Of a stretch of DNA of 64,000 nucleotides, positions 52,918 to 62,107 are shown one piece after another. Below the pieces are notes generated by a model. The model made no database searches and had not been told where the DNA came from. It was given only the letters and a program-made list of their open reading frames with translations. Positions within the stretch are counted from its first letter, which is position 1; each line of letters begins with the position of its first letter. This DNA is from CAZPQM01 sp964588995 (GTDB lineage Bacteria; Pseudomonadota; Alphaproteobacteria; Rickettsiales; UBA8987). The stretch lies in the NCBI GenBank assembly GCA_964588995.1, contig CAZPQM010000006.1, forward strand, positions 1-64,000, given 5' to 3'. The position numbers were made by a program, and so were the translations under genes.

Positions 52918-53235
52918 TTAAGAATCCTGACGATCCTCAGCGGTTACTGTTTCCTTATAGGCCTTGAGCACCCCGTTCATCATCGTCTGGTAGCCTTTTC
53001 CCTGCTCTCGAAACCAATCAAGTACATCCGCATCAATCCTCATAGTTACCTGCTTTTTTGCCTGCGGAGTGTATATAAACTGCCGCGCATGCTGCCAGAA
53101 GGCCTCGTCCAACTCAGGAACTTCGCTAACGTCAATTTCCTCGTCCTGCATCCGTTCGAGACGTTCCCAGTCCGTTTTACTTTCAAGCTTGTCCAGTTCC
53201 TTACTGTTGTAGCGCTTCGTAGTGTTTTCGCTCAT
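52918..53235 (-). CDS. brnA: BrnA antitoxin of the second pair
   Basis: A 105-residue protein with the BrnA/DUF4415 C-terminus: KQVTMRIDADVLDWFREQGK, then GYQTMMNGVLKAYKE. The N-terminal half is acidic and binds the toxin in known pairs. It overlaps the brnT end by 35 bases, as usual. It is closely similar in pattern to the first BrnA at 33094-33396, so the two may cross-regulate. It ends 14 bases from the fliP stop, tail to tail. Confidence 0.9.
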   Translation of the reverse strand: MSENTTKRYNSKELDKLESKTDWERLERMQDEEIDVSEVPELDEAFWQHARQFIYTPQAKKQVTMRIDADVLDWFREQGKGYQTMMNGVLKAYKETVTAEDRQDS

Positions 53236-53470
53236 GTTTCCTCGCTTTCCGTGCCGAAATAATGCTTATAGCCCCTTGTCGACGTGTGAATACCACCGCA
53301 ATTACCTGCTTGTGCACCTGACCAATAATCACCTCACGTTGCTCTCCATATCGCTCCGATGCATAGCTAAAGTTCGGATGAGACGCAAATACACGCGAAG
53401 CATCTACAAAATCAATTCCATGCTTCTCAATGTTACTCAGCCGCTTGCGCTCATCCCATTCAAAATACAT
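53201..53470 (-). CDS. brnT: BrnT ribonuclease toxin, intact
   Basis: An 89-residue RelE-like RNase toxin: YFEWDERKRLSNIEKHGIDF, then RVFASHPNF, REVIIGQVHKQVIAVVFTRR and the conserved ISIISARKARKHERKHYE end. Unlike the first copy there is no internal stop. The start is followed by the full fold, so it should be active when BrnA is lost. A 12-bp palindrome lies just upstream. It sits between fliP and the flagellin gene, on the opposite strand to both. Confidence 0.92.
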   Translation of the reverse strand: MYFEWDERKRLSNIEKHGIDFVDASRVFASHPNFSYASERYGEQREVIIGQVHKQVIAVVFTRRQGAISIISARKARKHERKHYEALQQ

Positions 53471-53479
53471 GAATTATAA

Positions 53480-53491
53480 TTACATATGTAA
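53480..53491. promoter_or_regulatory. Palindrome upstream of the second brnT
   Basis: TTACATATGTAA is a perfect 12-base palindrome 9 bases before the brnT start, the place where BrnA is expected to bind its own promoter. The rest of 53492-53755 is AT-rich and holds the flagellin control region, but no canonical promoter with good spacing is evident. Confidence 0.5.
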
Positions 53492-53755
53492 CTACAATTT
53501 GCAAGTGCAGGCTGTAACAGCATACGGGTAAAAATACCACACATCATCAAAAAACGCTAAATTTACCTCAAATTTTAGCTAATTTTTATGCTAAGATATT
53601 ATTGTATTTCAGTTGGTTAACTATCTTTCTTTACACTATTTTACCTATTGTGCCGAAGCGTGCAAAATGCTAGAATACAGATTGAGCAGTATGCTCTTTA
53701 GGGTTTGACAGGTAGTCGACTTTTATAATCTTTAATCCAAGTAGGAGATAATATC

Positions 53756-56257
53756 ATGGTAGGTATTGTTTCAAATAGCGCTGCCCTTTTCGCGCAGCGT
53801 AATCTCGAATCTGCTAACGCTCAATCCGAAAGTTCGATTGCAAAGCTATCTTCCGGTAGCCGGATCATCCGCGCAGCCGACGATGTATCGGGCCTGGCAG
53901 TTGGTACGGTGCTCGCCACCACGGTGAACACACTTCGTACTGTTCTTCAATCAGCCAGTCAGGCCAATTCGCTCCTGCAAATCGCCGATGGTGGTCTGCA
54001 GAACGTCTCTGACCTGCTGCAACGTCAAAAAGCGCTGGCGGTTCAGGCGAACAGCGGTACGCTCTCTGATAATGAGCGGGCCTTCCTGAATTCGGAATTC
54101 CAGAGCTTAACGTCGGAAATCAACCGTCTGGTAGATGGAACCAACTTTAACGGTATCCAACTACTCAACGGTTCGATCTACGATGCGGTTCAAATGGACA
54201 TTGACGAAAATGCGGGCGGATTCTCCGGTGCTAGCATTACGTTTGCCGCTAATGACGTCGCGGATGCGGATACGGTAGCCATCACGTTTGGTACCTACAC
54301 TACAACAATGACATTCCGTAGCGCGGTCAACTATGCCACCAACAACACGGCAACGGATGTTCAGGCAGGTGCCACCATCAATGAGTCGCTGAATAACTTA
54401 GTTGCTAAGTTAAATGCGCTTGATCCATCTATCGTTGGTCAAACCGCAGCAACTTACTACAATTACGAAATTGATGGTAACAACCTGCAGGTTACGTCGA
54501 AAGCATCTGGTCTCCTGACAACCGGTGAAACGGTAACGCTGGCAGCCAGTGGCGCGACTACACTGACGGGTGAATCAACGGGCTCCCTGACCGGGGGTAA
54601 TGTCGATTTCACGGGTACGATTGGCGATAATATCCTGAACGATAAAACAGGCACGTTAGCCCAATCTACCTTTGCTATTGACACCTCTGGCGGTACTTCA
54701 ATAGCCGACGGCCAAAACATCGTTATCGGTGGCACAACCATGACCTTCCGCAACGCAACTAACTACGCTACCAACAACACATCTACGGATGTCTTGATTG
54801 ATGGCGATGGTGATACGGAAGCTACAATTAATGCCACCATTGATAACCTCATCGGTAAGCTAAATGCGTTGGATGATACCCAGCAAGCCAGCTTCTTCAC
54901 CTATGAGCGCGTTAATGATGAGCTCGTTGTCACCGCTAAAGCCTACGGCTTTGATGATGATGCAACAGCCGCACAGGCAGCTGCGGAAACCAACCTGTTT
55001 GGTGTAGCTGACTTCAACGCACTTGTAACCACTACAACGGCTGGCGCACTGACCGCTGAAGGTGCTGACTTTGCAGCAGCTACAGCTGGTTTAACGCGGA
55101 TTGACTTCAGTGCTGCTACTACACTGGATGAAGGTAGTGGTATTGATGTTCAGGGCGTTTCCGGCAACAAAGACTTTGCTGGCGTTATTCAAGGCTTTGA
55201 AGCAACCTATGTCGCGGGTAACACGGCTGACATCTCCATTCAGGTAGGTGACATTACCTACACGGCTGAAAATGTTAGCACGAACCCGGCAATTGATACG
55301 GTCGTTCGCTTTACAGGACAGGGGGGTCAGGGTGGTTACTTTGATCTCGTCTTTAACGGCGGTCAGGGTGTCACGGTTGCTAACCAGGCGGATGCTGATG
55401 TTATTGCAAATCGCCTTGATGCTGCCTTCTCAACCGTTAGCTTTACCAACCGTAGTACGGTTGCAAGCTTCGATAGCGGTGGTGACCTGTACAACGGTAC
55501 TACCAAAATCGGTACGTTAAACGGTGCTAGCCTAGAGCGTATTGCGGCAATTGCAGGCGATCTTAATATCACCGATATCCGTGTCTCTGCTTCGGCTGAT
55601 CCAACGGTTGCCGATGCGGTGATTGAAATCGTGACCGATACGGGTGATATTTACCGCTCAAAAGCTGGTATTGGCCGTTCTGCTGGTAATGTTTACCTAG
55701 AGAACGTCAACAACCCGACCGACCAGATCGTCTTTAAGGCAGGCGCAGGTGGTGACGGCCGCGGTTCGATTCGTCTGGAAAACCCGGATGATGCACGGAT
55801 CCTTGAAAACGCTCTGGAGAAAGCTCTGGGTGTTGGGCAAGGTGCATCTGGTCTCAACTTCCAGGTGGGTACGACCGTGACCGATGCGATTGGCGTTTCA
55901 CTGCAATCCGCGAAAACCGACAACCTGTACCGGGATGAAAACGGCGTCAGCCAGACGCTCGACATCTCCACGCAGGCAGGTGCGGAAGCCGCTTCTGACG
56001 TGCTGGACCGTGCGATTAACTTCGTCGTGGCCTTGCGTGCGGAAGTCGGTGCGCTGCAATCGCGGTTTGACTTCGTTTCGGCAAACGTAACCTCTTCCAT
56101 CGAGAACACCGAGGCTGCACGTAGTGGCTTCCTCGATGTGGACGTTGCGTCTGAATCGACCGCATTCGCTACCGCGCAGGTGCGTTTGCAGGCTTCGATT
56201 TCAGTGTTAGCTCAGGCTAACCAGTTGCCACAGAACCTGCTCAAGCTGATTGGGTAA
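53756..56257 (+). CDS. fliC: Large flagellin
   Basis: An 833-residue filament protein. The N-terminal D0/D1 region (SIAKLSSGSRIIRAADDVSG, LRTVLQSASQANSLLQIADG and LLQRQKALAVQANSG) and the C-terminal D1/D0 region (AGAEAASDVLDRAINFVVAL-like, NVTSSIENTEAARSGFLDVD, then LQASISVLAQANQLPQNLLK) are standard. Between them lies an insert of about 600 residues, rich in Thr, Ala, Asp and Gly, with at least one internal duplication (TMTFRSAVNYATNNTATDV near 182 and TMTFRNATNYATNNTSTDV near 330). The outer domains would be large and exposed. TAGGAGAT precedes the ATG. Confidence 0.95.
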   Translation: MVGIVSNSAALFAQRNLESANAQSESSIAKLSSGSRIIRAADDVSGLAVGTVLATTVNTLRTVLQSASQANSLLQIADGGLQNVSDLLQRQKALAVQANSGTLSDNERAFLNSEFQSLTSEINRLVDGTNFNGIQLLNGSIYDAVQMDIDENAGGFSGASITFAANDVADADTVAITFGTYTTTMTFRSAVNYATNNTATDVQAGATINESLNNLVAKLNALDPSIVGQTAATYYNYEIDGNNLQVTSKASGLLTTGETVTLAASGATTLTGESTGSLTGGNVDFTGTIGDNILNDKTGTLAQSTFAIDTSGGTSIADGQNIVIGGTTMTFRNATNYATNNTSTDVLIDGDGDTEATINATIDNLIGKLNALDDTQQASFFTYERVNDELVVTAKAYGFDDDATAAQAAAETNLFGVADFNALVTTTTAGALTAEGADFAAATAGLTRIDFSAATTLDEGSGIDVQGVSGNKDFAGVIQGFEATYVAGNTADISIQVGDITYTAENVSTNPAIDTVVRFTGQGGQGGYFDLVFNGGQGVTVANQADADVIANRLDAAFSTVSFTNRSTVASFDSGGDLYNGTTKIGTLNGASLERIAAIAGDLNITDIRVSASADPTVADAVIEIVTDTGDIYRSKAGIGRSAGNVYLENVNNPTDQIVFKAGAGGDGRGSIRLENPDDARILENALEKALGVGQGASGLNFQVGTTVTDAIGVSLQSAKTDNLYRDENGVSQTLDISTQAGAEAASDVLDRAINFVVALRAEVGALQSRFDFVSANVTSSIENTEAARSGFLDVDVASESTAFATAQVRLQASISVLAQANQLPQNLLKLIG

Positions 56258-56269
56258 TTGGGTTCAACC

Positions 56270-56294
56270 GGGGTGGCGGCTTAGCTGCCGCCCC
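56270..56294 (+). terminator. Hairpin after the flagellin gene
   Basis: GGGGTGGCGGC and GCTGCCGCCCC form an 11-bp stem (two G-U type pairs) around TTA, 13 bases after the stop. The T run is weak. It may end most flagellin transcripts or protect their 3' end while allowing some readthrough to the downstream genes. Confidence 0.6.
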
Positions 56295-56374
56295 ACTGCC
56301 CTCTTGAGCAACGTGGCAACCATTATAAAATGTGGTATAATGCAACTTGTTGTAAGAGGAAGGAGGATAACAAC

Positions 56375-56764
56375 ATGGACGGCATAGGAAATATCTCAAC
56401 ACAACCCGGATCGCAGAGCCAGCTCGCTGGTGCGGCTGCAGCCAACAAAGGCAGCGATTCTGACAATAAATTACCCGAAACGCAACGGGTGCTTGAAGCA
56501 CCGAGAAGCGAAAAACAGGCGAATCAGAAAGACCCCGAACAGGCACGCTTTGAGGCAGTGAAAGAAGCCGCACTTAAGCAAATCGCCAACACGTTCGCGG
56601 TCAGCGATTCCCGCTTTACCATTTACAAACAATTACAGGGCACAGACCTCGTGTATGTAACGCGCTTTACCTCATTGCGAGATGGCAGTGTTACCGTCAT
56701 TCCGGAACAGGATCTCCTGCGGGATTTCTCCACCGGAGGGTCGCTCCTGAGTGCGGAAGTCTAG
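56375..56764 (+). CDS. FlaG-like flagellar protein
   Basis: A 129-residue protein placed between flagellin and fliD, where FlaG is usually found. The N-terminal half is disordered (Ser, Gln, Ala, Lys); the C-terminal half has a FlaG-like pattern, with FAVSDSRFTIYKQLQGTDLV and a conserved strand before TVIPEQDLL. FlaG affects filament length in other bacteria. The ATG at 56375 follows GGAGGA; the longer frame from 56330 is not likely. Family call moderate. Confidence 0.65.
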   Translation: MDGIGNISTQPGSQSQLAGAAAANKGSDSDNKLPETQRVLEAPRSEKQANQKDPEQARFEAVKEAALKQIANTFAVSDSRFTIYKQLQGTDLVYVTRFTSLRDGSVTVIPEQDLLRDFSTGGSLLSAEV

Positions 56765-56787
56765 CCGCTTAACCGAAAGGGCATGGC

Positions 56788-58572
56788 ATGGCGATTAATC
56801 TCGGCAATATAGTTTCCACCGACGGCTCATCGAGCGCGAGTGGTATTTCGTCCAATCTGGACAGTAAGGCGATTATCGATGACCTCGTTGCTATCAAGCA
56901 GCAGCCGATTACGCGGCTTGAGGATAGAATTGAGTTGAATAATAGCCGTGTATCTGCTTTTGGCGAGCTGCGCACCATTCTGGATAATTTCCGTACCGCT
57001 GCGGATTTTCTGCGGAATCCTCCCGGCTTCGCACAGGCTGAGAATAATTTGTTTGAGTATCGTCAGACGAATCTCGCTATCAATACGAGCAATACGGCGA
57101 GCGATTTCGTCAGCGTCGATGCGCAACCGGGCGCGCAAACTGGCTCCTACTCCATTGCGGTGAGCGAACTTGCGCTAGAGCAACAAACGCGCTTCGGCCC
57201 GTTTACCTCCTCTGATGCAAGCGTAGTCGAGGCCGCTGGAGGCACTACCGCCGGGCTGTTTTCCGCGGGCGATCTGAACATCCAGCGCGGCGGATCTACC
57301 ATCGCTACCGTTTCTCTCGCTGAAGATGATTCCCTTGCCGATGTCGCTGCTAAAATAAATGCAGTAAACGCCGATACTGGCATCACAGCAAGCATTATTC
57401 AGGTCAGTGAGACTGATTTCCGCTTAACCCTCACCTCCGATGAAACCGGACTGGCAAATGCCTTTACGTTCGATGACCCCACCGGCGTGATCGCAGAAAC
57501 CACCTATTCCGATGTGCAAGCCGCACGGGACGCCACATTCAGTGTCGATGGCATTGAAATCACCCGTAGCAGCAATGTCATAGACGACGTAATCAACGAC
57601 GTAACCATTACCCTCAACCGCGCTACGGCGGATTATGGGCTGGCCTCGCAGGAGGAAATCACCGCCAGTATCAGCGCAGATACCGACACGATTGAGGCGG
57701 GCATAACCAATTTCATCGATGCCTACAACGAGCTGCGCGTGTTCCTCGCGAAGCAGAACGAAATTGATGATAGCGGCGATTTTACGGAAGATGCCGTGCT
57801 GCGAAACGATAGCCTGCTGCGTACGCTCGTTCGTCAGTTTGGTGACCTCGTGCTCGGGAGCGTGAACGGTACCTCCAACCCTGCCTTTTCAAAACTGTCA
57901 GATATCGGGATTTCCCTCACTGATTTTGCCGGTGATGAGGAAAATGATATTCCACCAACCTCTAACATCCTGACCTATGATCCGAATGATCTGGCAGATG
58001 CGTTACAAACCAACTTCGAGCAGGTGCGTGAGATTTTTGAATTCAGTTTCACCGCCAATTCAGCCGATATCAATGTACTAAGCCGCGCCAATACCGTCGC
58101 GGAAAACGATTTCCAGCTGGATATCGATGTGACCCGCACAGGTGATGAAGTGCGTGTGCTCGATAGTGGCGGTAATTTCCTCTATAATGCCGATCTGACG
58201 CTTACCTCACCGGGAGTTTACACTATTTCCGGGCAGGATGGTACCAATCTGGACGGGCTGGAGCTGCTATATACCGGCGGCGGCACGGAAACGATCAATG
58301 TCAGCCTGTCACAGGGAATTGCAGATCAGATCTACAACGTCGCCGATGACGTGTTGGACACAACGGATGGAGTGATTCAAACGACCGTTAACTTGATCAA
58401 CCAGGAAGAGACCCGCATCGAAGATCAGATCAGTCGCCTGGAGGATTCCATCGAGCGTTTTCGCGAACGCCTGTTAAATCAGTTTAACGCGTTGGAAGCA
58501 GCAATAACACAAGTCAATACATTGCTGGACTTTTTGGAAGCACAAGCAGCCAGCGTATTTAAAAGCGATTAA
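56788..58572 (+). CDS. fliD: Flagellar cap protein FliD
   Basis: A 594-residue filament cap. The N-terminal domain has GISSNLDSKAIIDDLVAIKQ followed by PITRLEDRIELNNSRVSAF, and the C-terminal domain ends in a coiled coil (RIEDQISRLEDSIERFRERL, then NQFNALEAAITQVNTLLDFL). Both ends fit the FliD family; the middle is a variable exposed region. It follows the FlaG-like gene by 23 bases and precedes fliS by 9, forming the classical flaG-fliD-fliS order. Confidence 0.95.
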   Translation: MAINLGNIVSTDGSSSASGISSNLDSKAIIDDLVAIKQQPITRLEDRIELNNSRVSAFGELRTILDNFRTAADFLRNPPGFAQAENNLFEYRQTNLAINTSNTASDFVSVDAQPGAQTGSYSIAVSELALEQQTRFGPFTSSDASVVEAAGGTTAGLFSAGDLNIQRGGSTIATVSLAEDDSLADVAAKINAVNADTGITASIIQVSETDFRLTLTSDETGLANAFTFDDPTGVIAETTYSDVQAARDATFSVDGIEITRSSNVIDDVINDVTITLNRATADYGLASQEEITASISADTDTIEAGITNFIDAYNELRVFLAKQNEIDDSGDFTEDAVLRNDSLLRTLVRQFGDLVLGSVNGTSNPAFSKLSDIGISLTDFAGDEENDIPPTSNILTYDPNDLADALQTNFEQVREIFEFSFTANSADINVLSRANTVAENDFQLDIDVTRTGDEVRVLDSGGNFLYNADLTLTSPGVYTISGQDGTNLDGLELLYTGGGTETINVSLSQGIADQIYNVADDVLDTTDGVIQTTVNLINQEETRIEDQISRLEDSIERFRERLLNQFNALEAAITQVNTLLDFLEAQAASVFKSD

Positions 58573-58581
58573 GGGGGGACG

Positions 58582-59088
58582 GTGATGAATTATTCCACAG
58601 CCGCAAGCGCATATAAAGCCACCTCGCAAACAACCTTAGCGAGTAAAACCAAACAGGTAATTATGCTTTATGATGGTATTCTCGCTGCGATTCAGAAGGC
58701 GGAACAGGCGATCAAAGATAATAATATTCAGGAGCGCTACAATAACCTCACAAAGGCCTGTGATATTATTTATGGCCTGCAGCTGAGCCTCGATATGGAT
58801 AAAGGAGGCGAAATTGCTTCGCTACTGTATGACTATTATGCCGGGCTGGATATGCGTCTGATGTCGGTGCACCAAAGTAACGATGCGGAGATGCTGCGGC
58901 ATTGCATTAAGCACGTAAAGATGATGCGCGAAGCATGGGTCGATGTGGATGAAGAGCAGCAATCCACTTCACAGCCGGATAATAGCAGCGCAACCGAGGA
59001 TGCTATTCTGAAACCCGCGCTGGAGCGGTCCGCTTCGGACAACTACGAGCCGCCCAAAAACGCCGAATCGGTTTCGTTTTCCGTGTAG
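58582..59088 (+). CDS. fliS: Flagellin export chaperone FliS
   Basis: A 168-residue chaperone that holds flagellin until export. The core helices are typical: AASAYKATSQTTLASKTKQV, IMLYDGILAAIQKAEQAIKD and GLQLSLDMDKGGEIASLLYD followed by YYAGLDMRL. About 45 extra C-terminal residues (Ser, Asp, Glu-rich) exceed the usual length. It ends the filament block. AAGGGGGG lies before the ATG. Confidence 0.95.
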   Translation: MMNYSTAASAYKATSQTTLASKTKQVIMLYDGILAAIQKAEQAIKDNNIQERYNNLTKACDIIYGLQLSLDMDKGGEIASLLYDYYAGLDMRLMSVHQSNDAEMLRHCIKHVKMMREAWVDVDEEQQSTSQPDNSSATEDAILKPALERSASDNYEPPKNAESVSFSV

Positions 59089-59137
59089 GCTGATGTTGCT
59101 TATCCGATCTGGCTATTCCTGATCATATAAGTATTAT

Positions 59138-59824
59138 CTAGTTTTCCTCGAGCTTCCGCTCATAAAACTCCTCACCGATTGCAATCGGCTCGCGACCATT
59201 GGATTCGCGCCATTGATTCGTATCGCGTAAGGAGTAAATGCAACCGCAATATTCCTGCTTATAGAAATGCTCACGCTTGGCAATATCATACATGCGGGCG
59301 CCACCGCCTTGTTTACGCCAGTTATACGTCCAGTATTGTACCTGATCAAAATGCGAGGCGGCATATTCACCGCTGCGGTTGATCTGATTCATATCTTTCC
59401 AGCGCGAAATGCCAAGGCTGGAAGTAAACACTTTGAAACCATGCTCATGCGCATAGAGCGCGGTGCGTAAAAACCGCATATCGAAGCACATCGTGCAACG
59501 AATCCCCTTTTCCGGCTCCTGCTCCATGCCTTTAGCACGCGCAAACCAGTTCTGTACATCATAGTCCGCATCCACAAACGGAATACCGAGCTTTTCGGCG
59601 TAACGAATATTCTCATTTTTCCGCAGCTCATATTCTTTTTTCGGGTGGATATTGGGATTGTAGAAAAAGATGGTCAGCTCCAGTCCGGATTTCACCATTG
59701 CCTCAATCACCTCACCCGAACACGGCGCGCAGCAGGAATGGAGTAAAATACGCTTTTCCCCTTCCGGCGGGGTAAGGTCTATCTCCGGACGGTTCTCTAA
59801 TATGTCTGCTTCAATCGTTGCCAT
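59138..59824 (-). CDS. queH: Epoxyqueuosine reductase QueH
   Basis: A 228-residue enzyme for the last step of queuosine synthesis in tRNA. Conserved Cys pairs are in LLHSCCAPCSGEVI (about 28-32), RCTMCFDMRF and YCGCIYSLRDT, matching the iron-sulfur cluster and redox site of the family. The ATG at 59824 is used because the first motif then begins near residue 25; the open frame up to 60040 overlaps the divergent solute-binding gene. It is an alternative to QueG. Confidence 0.92.
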   Translation of the reverse strand: MATIEADILENRPEIDLTPPEGEKRILLHSCCAPCSGEVIEAMVKSGLELTIFFYNPNIHPKKEYELRKNENIRYAEKLGIPFVDADYDVQNWFARAKGMEQEPEKGIRCTMCFDMRFLRTALYAHEHGFKVFTSSLGISRWKDMNQINRSGEYAASHFDQVQYWTYNWRKQGGGARMYDIAKREHFYKQEYCGCIYSLRDTNQWRESNGREPIAIGEEFYERKLEEN

Positions 59825-59930
59825 GGATGTGCTCTTAACGAAAAACGGCGTAAAAAGCAAGGAAGCGCTTGCGTGAACATCCACTTCCCGATAGCTTATT
59901 CTACATTTAGAAATACACCAGTAGCGTCTT

Positions 59931-61775
59931 ATGAAATCCCCTATTCTTCTCACCTTATCGCTTTCCCTCATTGCCTTTCCGGTTGGCGGCGTTGCAAACG
60001 ATGATTGTCCGGACAATTTCACCTGCAGCCATGCGCTCACGCTGGTCGATGCGCCGAAATATAATAAAGAGACCGAGCATACGGACTATGTTAATCCCGA
60101 TGCCCCTAAAGGTGGGGCGGTCAAGCTGTTCCAGTCCGGTACGTTCGACAGCCTGAATCCCTACATTATGAAGGGTGTTTCCGCAGCAGGTATTAACTAC
60201 CTCTACGATTCCCTGATGGCGGACAGTTTAGATGAAGCCAGCGTAGAATATGGGCTGGTAGCCGAAGAGGTGCAGGTACGCAATGACAACGGCGCGGTAC
60301 GTTTTGTGATTGATGACGATGCTCAGTTTCACGATGGGCATACGATGGACGCGGAGGATGTCGTCTGGACCTTTAACACGTTGATCGAAGATGGCCGCCC
60401 CTATTACAAAGCCTATTACCGCGATGTAGAAGAAGTGCGTGCTTTGGATGAAAACACGGTTGAATTCATATTCACCACCACCACCAACCGCGAATTACCT
60501 TTAATTTTAGGTCAGTTACCCGTTTTACCTAAACATTACTATGAACAAGACAATGTAACCTTTAATGAAACTACACTCACCGCACCGCTCGGCAGCGGTC
60601 CGTATAAAATCGCCGCGCTTGAACCAGGAAAATGGATCCGATATGAGCGCGTAGAGGACTACTGGGCGGATGATCATTTTCTGAACGAAGGAAGGTACAA
60701 TTTCGGCACCATCCAGTTTGACTATTACCGCGATGATACGGTCGCTATTGAGGCCTTTAAGGCAGGTGAGTTTGACCTTCGGCAGGAGAATGTTGCCAAG
60801 CAATGGGCCAATGCCTATGATTTTGCCGAGGTGCAAAGCGGTGAGGTAATCAAGGAAGAGCTCCCAAACGCCAACCCGACCGGTATGCAGGCTTTCGTCT
60901 ACAACCTGCGTAAGCCAAAATTCCAGAATAAGGATGTGCGCGAAGCGCTCGCCTACACCTTCGATTTTGAGTGGACCAATAAAAACATCTTCTTCGGCGC
61001 CTATACCCGCACCGAGAGCTATTTCTCCAACTCGCCCATGGCGAGCAGTGGTACACCAAGCGACGCCGAGCTAACATTACTGGAACCGTTCCGCGAGCAA
61101 GTGCCGGATAGCGTCTTTACAACTGAATATCAGGCACCTGAGACGAAAGGTGATGGCAACGTACGAGCTAATTTGCGTAAAGCCAAACAATTGCTGGAAG
61201 ATGCCGGCTATCGCATAGAAAGCGGTAAGCTGGTGAATGAAGCGGGCGAGCCGCTCACCCTGGAATTTCTGCTGGTTTCTCCAACCTTCGAACGTATTGT
61301 CGGGCCGATGATCCGCAATCTGGAGCGGCTTGGTATTGACGCGACGATTCGTACCGTTGACAGCGCGCAATATATCAAACGGGTGCAGCAATTTGATTTC
61401 GATATCATCGTGCATGTGTTCCCGCAATCAACCTCCCCTGGCAATGAACAGATCGATTACTGGCATTCCTCCAAAGCGGATATGGAAGGCAGCCGTAATA
61501 TAATCGGTATCAAAAACCCGGTGGTGGATGCGCTGGTGGATACGCTCGTCAGTGCGAAAGACCGCGACGAGCTGATCACCGCCGCGCGCGCACTTGATAG
61601 GGTGCTGCTGCATAACCACTATGTCATTCCTCAGCATCACTATAATAAGTTCCGCATTGCGTACTGGAACCGCTTCGGACGGCCTGAAGTCCAACCTGCC
61701 TATTCGATCGGCTTCGACACCTGGTGGATTGAGGAAGAAAAAGCAGCACATTTAGAGGAAAAGTTGGGACGTTAA
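59931..61775 (+). CDS. Family 5 extracellular solute-binding protein
   Basis: A 614-residue periplasmic substrate-binding protein of the peptide/nickel ABC-transport class, closest by pattern to YejA-like proteins. A signal peptide (LLTLSLSLIAFPVGGVAN) leads to a mature part with FQSGTFDSLNPYIMKGVSAA, the hinge region FHDGHTMDAEDVVWTFNTL and the family signature around APLGSGPYKIAALEPGKWIR. No permease or ATPase genes follow within the window; the next 390 bases hold a repeat element. The transport partner is therefore elsewhere or lost. It is divergent from queH. Confidence 0.9.
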   Translation: MKSPILLTLSLSLIAFPVGGVANDDCPDNFTCSHALTLVDAPKYNKETEHTDYVNPDAPKGGAVKLFQSGTFDSLNPYIMKGVSAAGINYLYDSLMADSLDEASVEYGLVAEEVQVRNDNGAVRFVIDDDAQFHDGHTMDAEDVVWTFNTLIEDGRPYYKAYYRDVEEVRALDENTVEFIFTTTTNRELPLILGQLPVLPKHYYEQDNVTFNETTLTAPLGSGPYKIAALEPGKWIRYERVEDYWADDHFLNEGRYNFGTIQFDYYRDDTVAIEAFKAGEFDLRQENVAKQWANAYDFAEVQSGEVIKEELPNANPTGMQAFVYNLRKPKFQNKDVREALAYTFDFEWTNKNIFFGAYTRTESYFSNSPMASSGTPSDAELTLLEPFREQVPDSVFTTEYQAPETKGDGNVRANLRKAKQLLEDAGYRIESGKLVNEAGEPLTLEFLLVSPTFERIVGPMIRNLERLGIDATIRTVDSAQYIKRVQQFDFDIIVHVFPQSTSPGNEQIDYWHSSKADMEGSRNIIGIKNPVVDALVDTLVSAKDRDELITAARALDRVLLHNHYVIPQHHYNKFRIAYWNRFGRPEVQPAYSIGFDTWWIEEEKAAHLEEKLGR

Positions 61776-61796
61776 GCAAAGCAATTAAGACTTTTT

Positions 61797-61862
61797 TTCC
61801 GCTTCGTCACTGCGAGTCCTTGAGCGAAGCAGTCTTCAGATTGTAGCACTGGGTTGCCACGC
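61797..61862. repeat. Dispersed-repeat-like sequence
   Basis: CGCTTCGTCACTGCGAG, then TTGAGCGAAGCAGTCTTCAG and GGGTTGCCACGCC resemble the common interspersed pattern of GTCATTGCGAG with GCGAAGCAATC and GATTGCCACG. It is related in inverted order to the sequence at 16000-16045. It lies just left of the MITE-like element. Confidence 0.4.
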
Positions 61863-61865
61863 CTG

Positions 61866-61898
61866 TTAGACACTGTTAGCTAATTCTGAAGTATTTTG
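61866..61898 (+). repeat. Left terminal inverted repeat of the MITE-like element
   Basis: Begins TTAGACACTGTTAGCTAATT and ends GTATTTTG. It matches the reverse complement of 62108-62140 except at two positions (G against T, and G against A). Confidence 0.8.
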
Positions 61899-62107
61899 CC
61901 ATGAGACTGATGTTGTTAAAGAACAAGGAAAATATCGCCGGGAATAGTGGGCTTATTTCCAAGAGATTTTTCGCCGTTATTTGGCAACATCAGCCATGGT
62001 TCTGCTAATTGCAGCCTAAATCGCTGCTCGCAGCGTTAAAGCGCTTGCCAATAGAACCACTATTAACTGCACGCTTTGTCTTGCGAATCAACGATTTAGG
62101 CCAGCAA

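Noticed and set aside
53705..53729. TTGACA and TATAAT before the flagellin gene as a sigma-70 promoter
   Set aside because: The two boxes are only 13 bases apart, too close for a normal promoter. A flagellar sigma site is more likely but could not be assigned.
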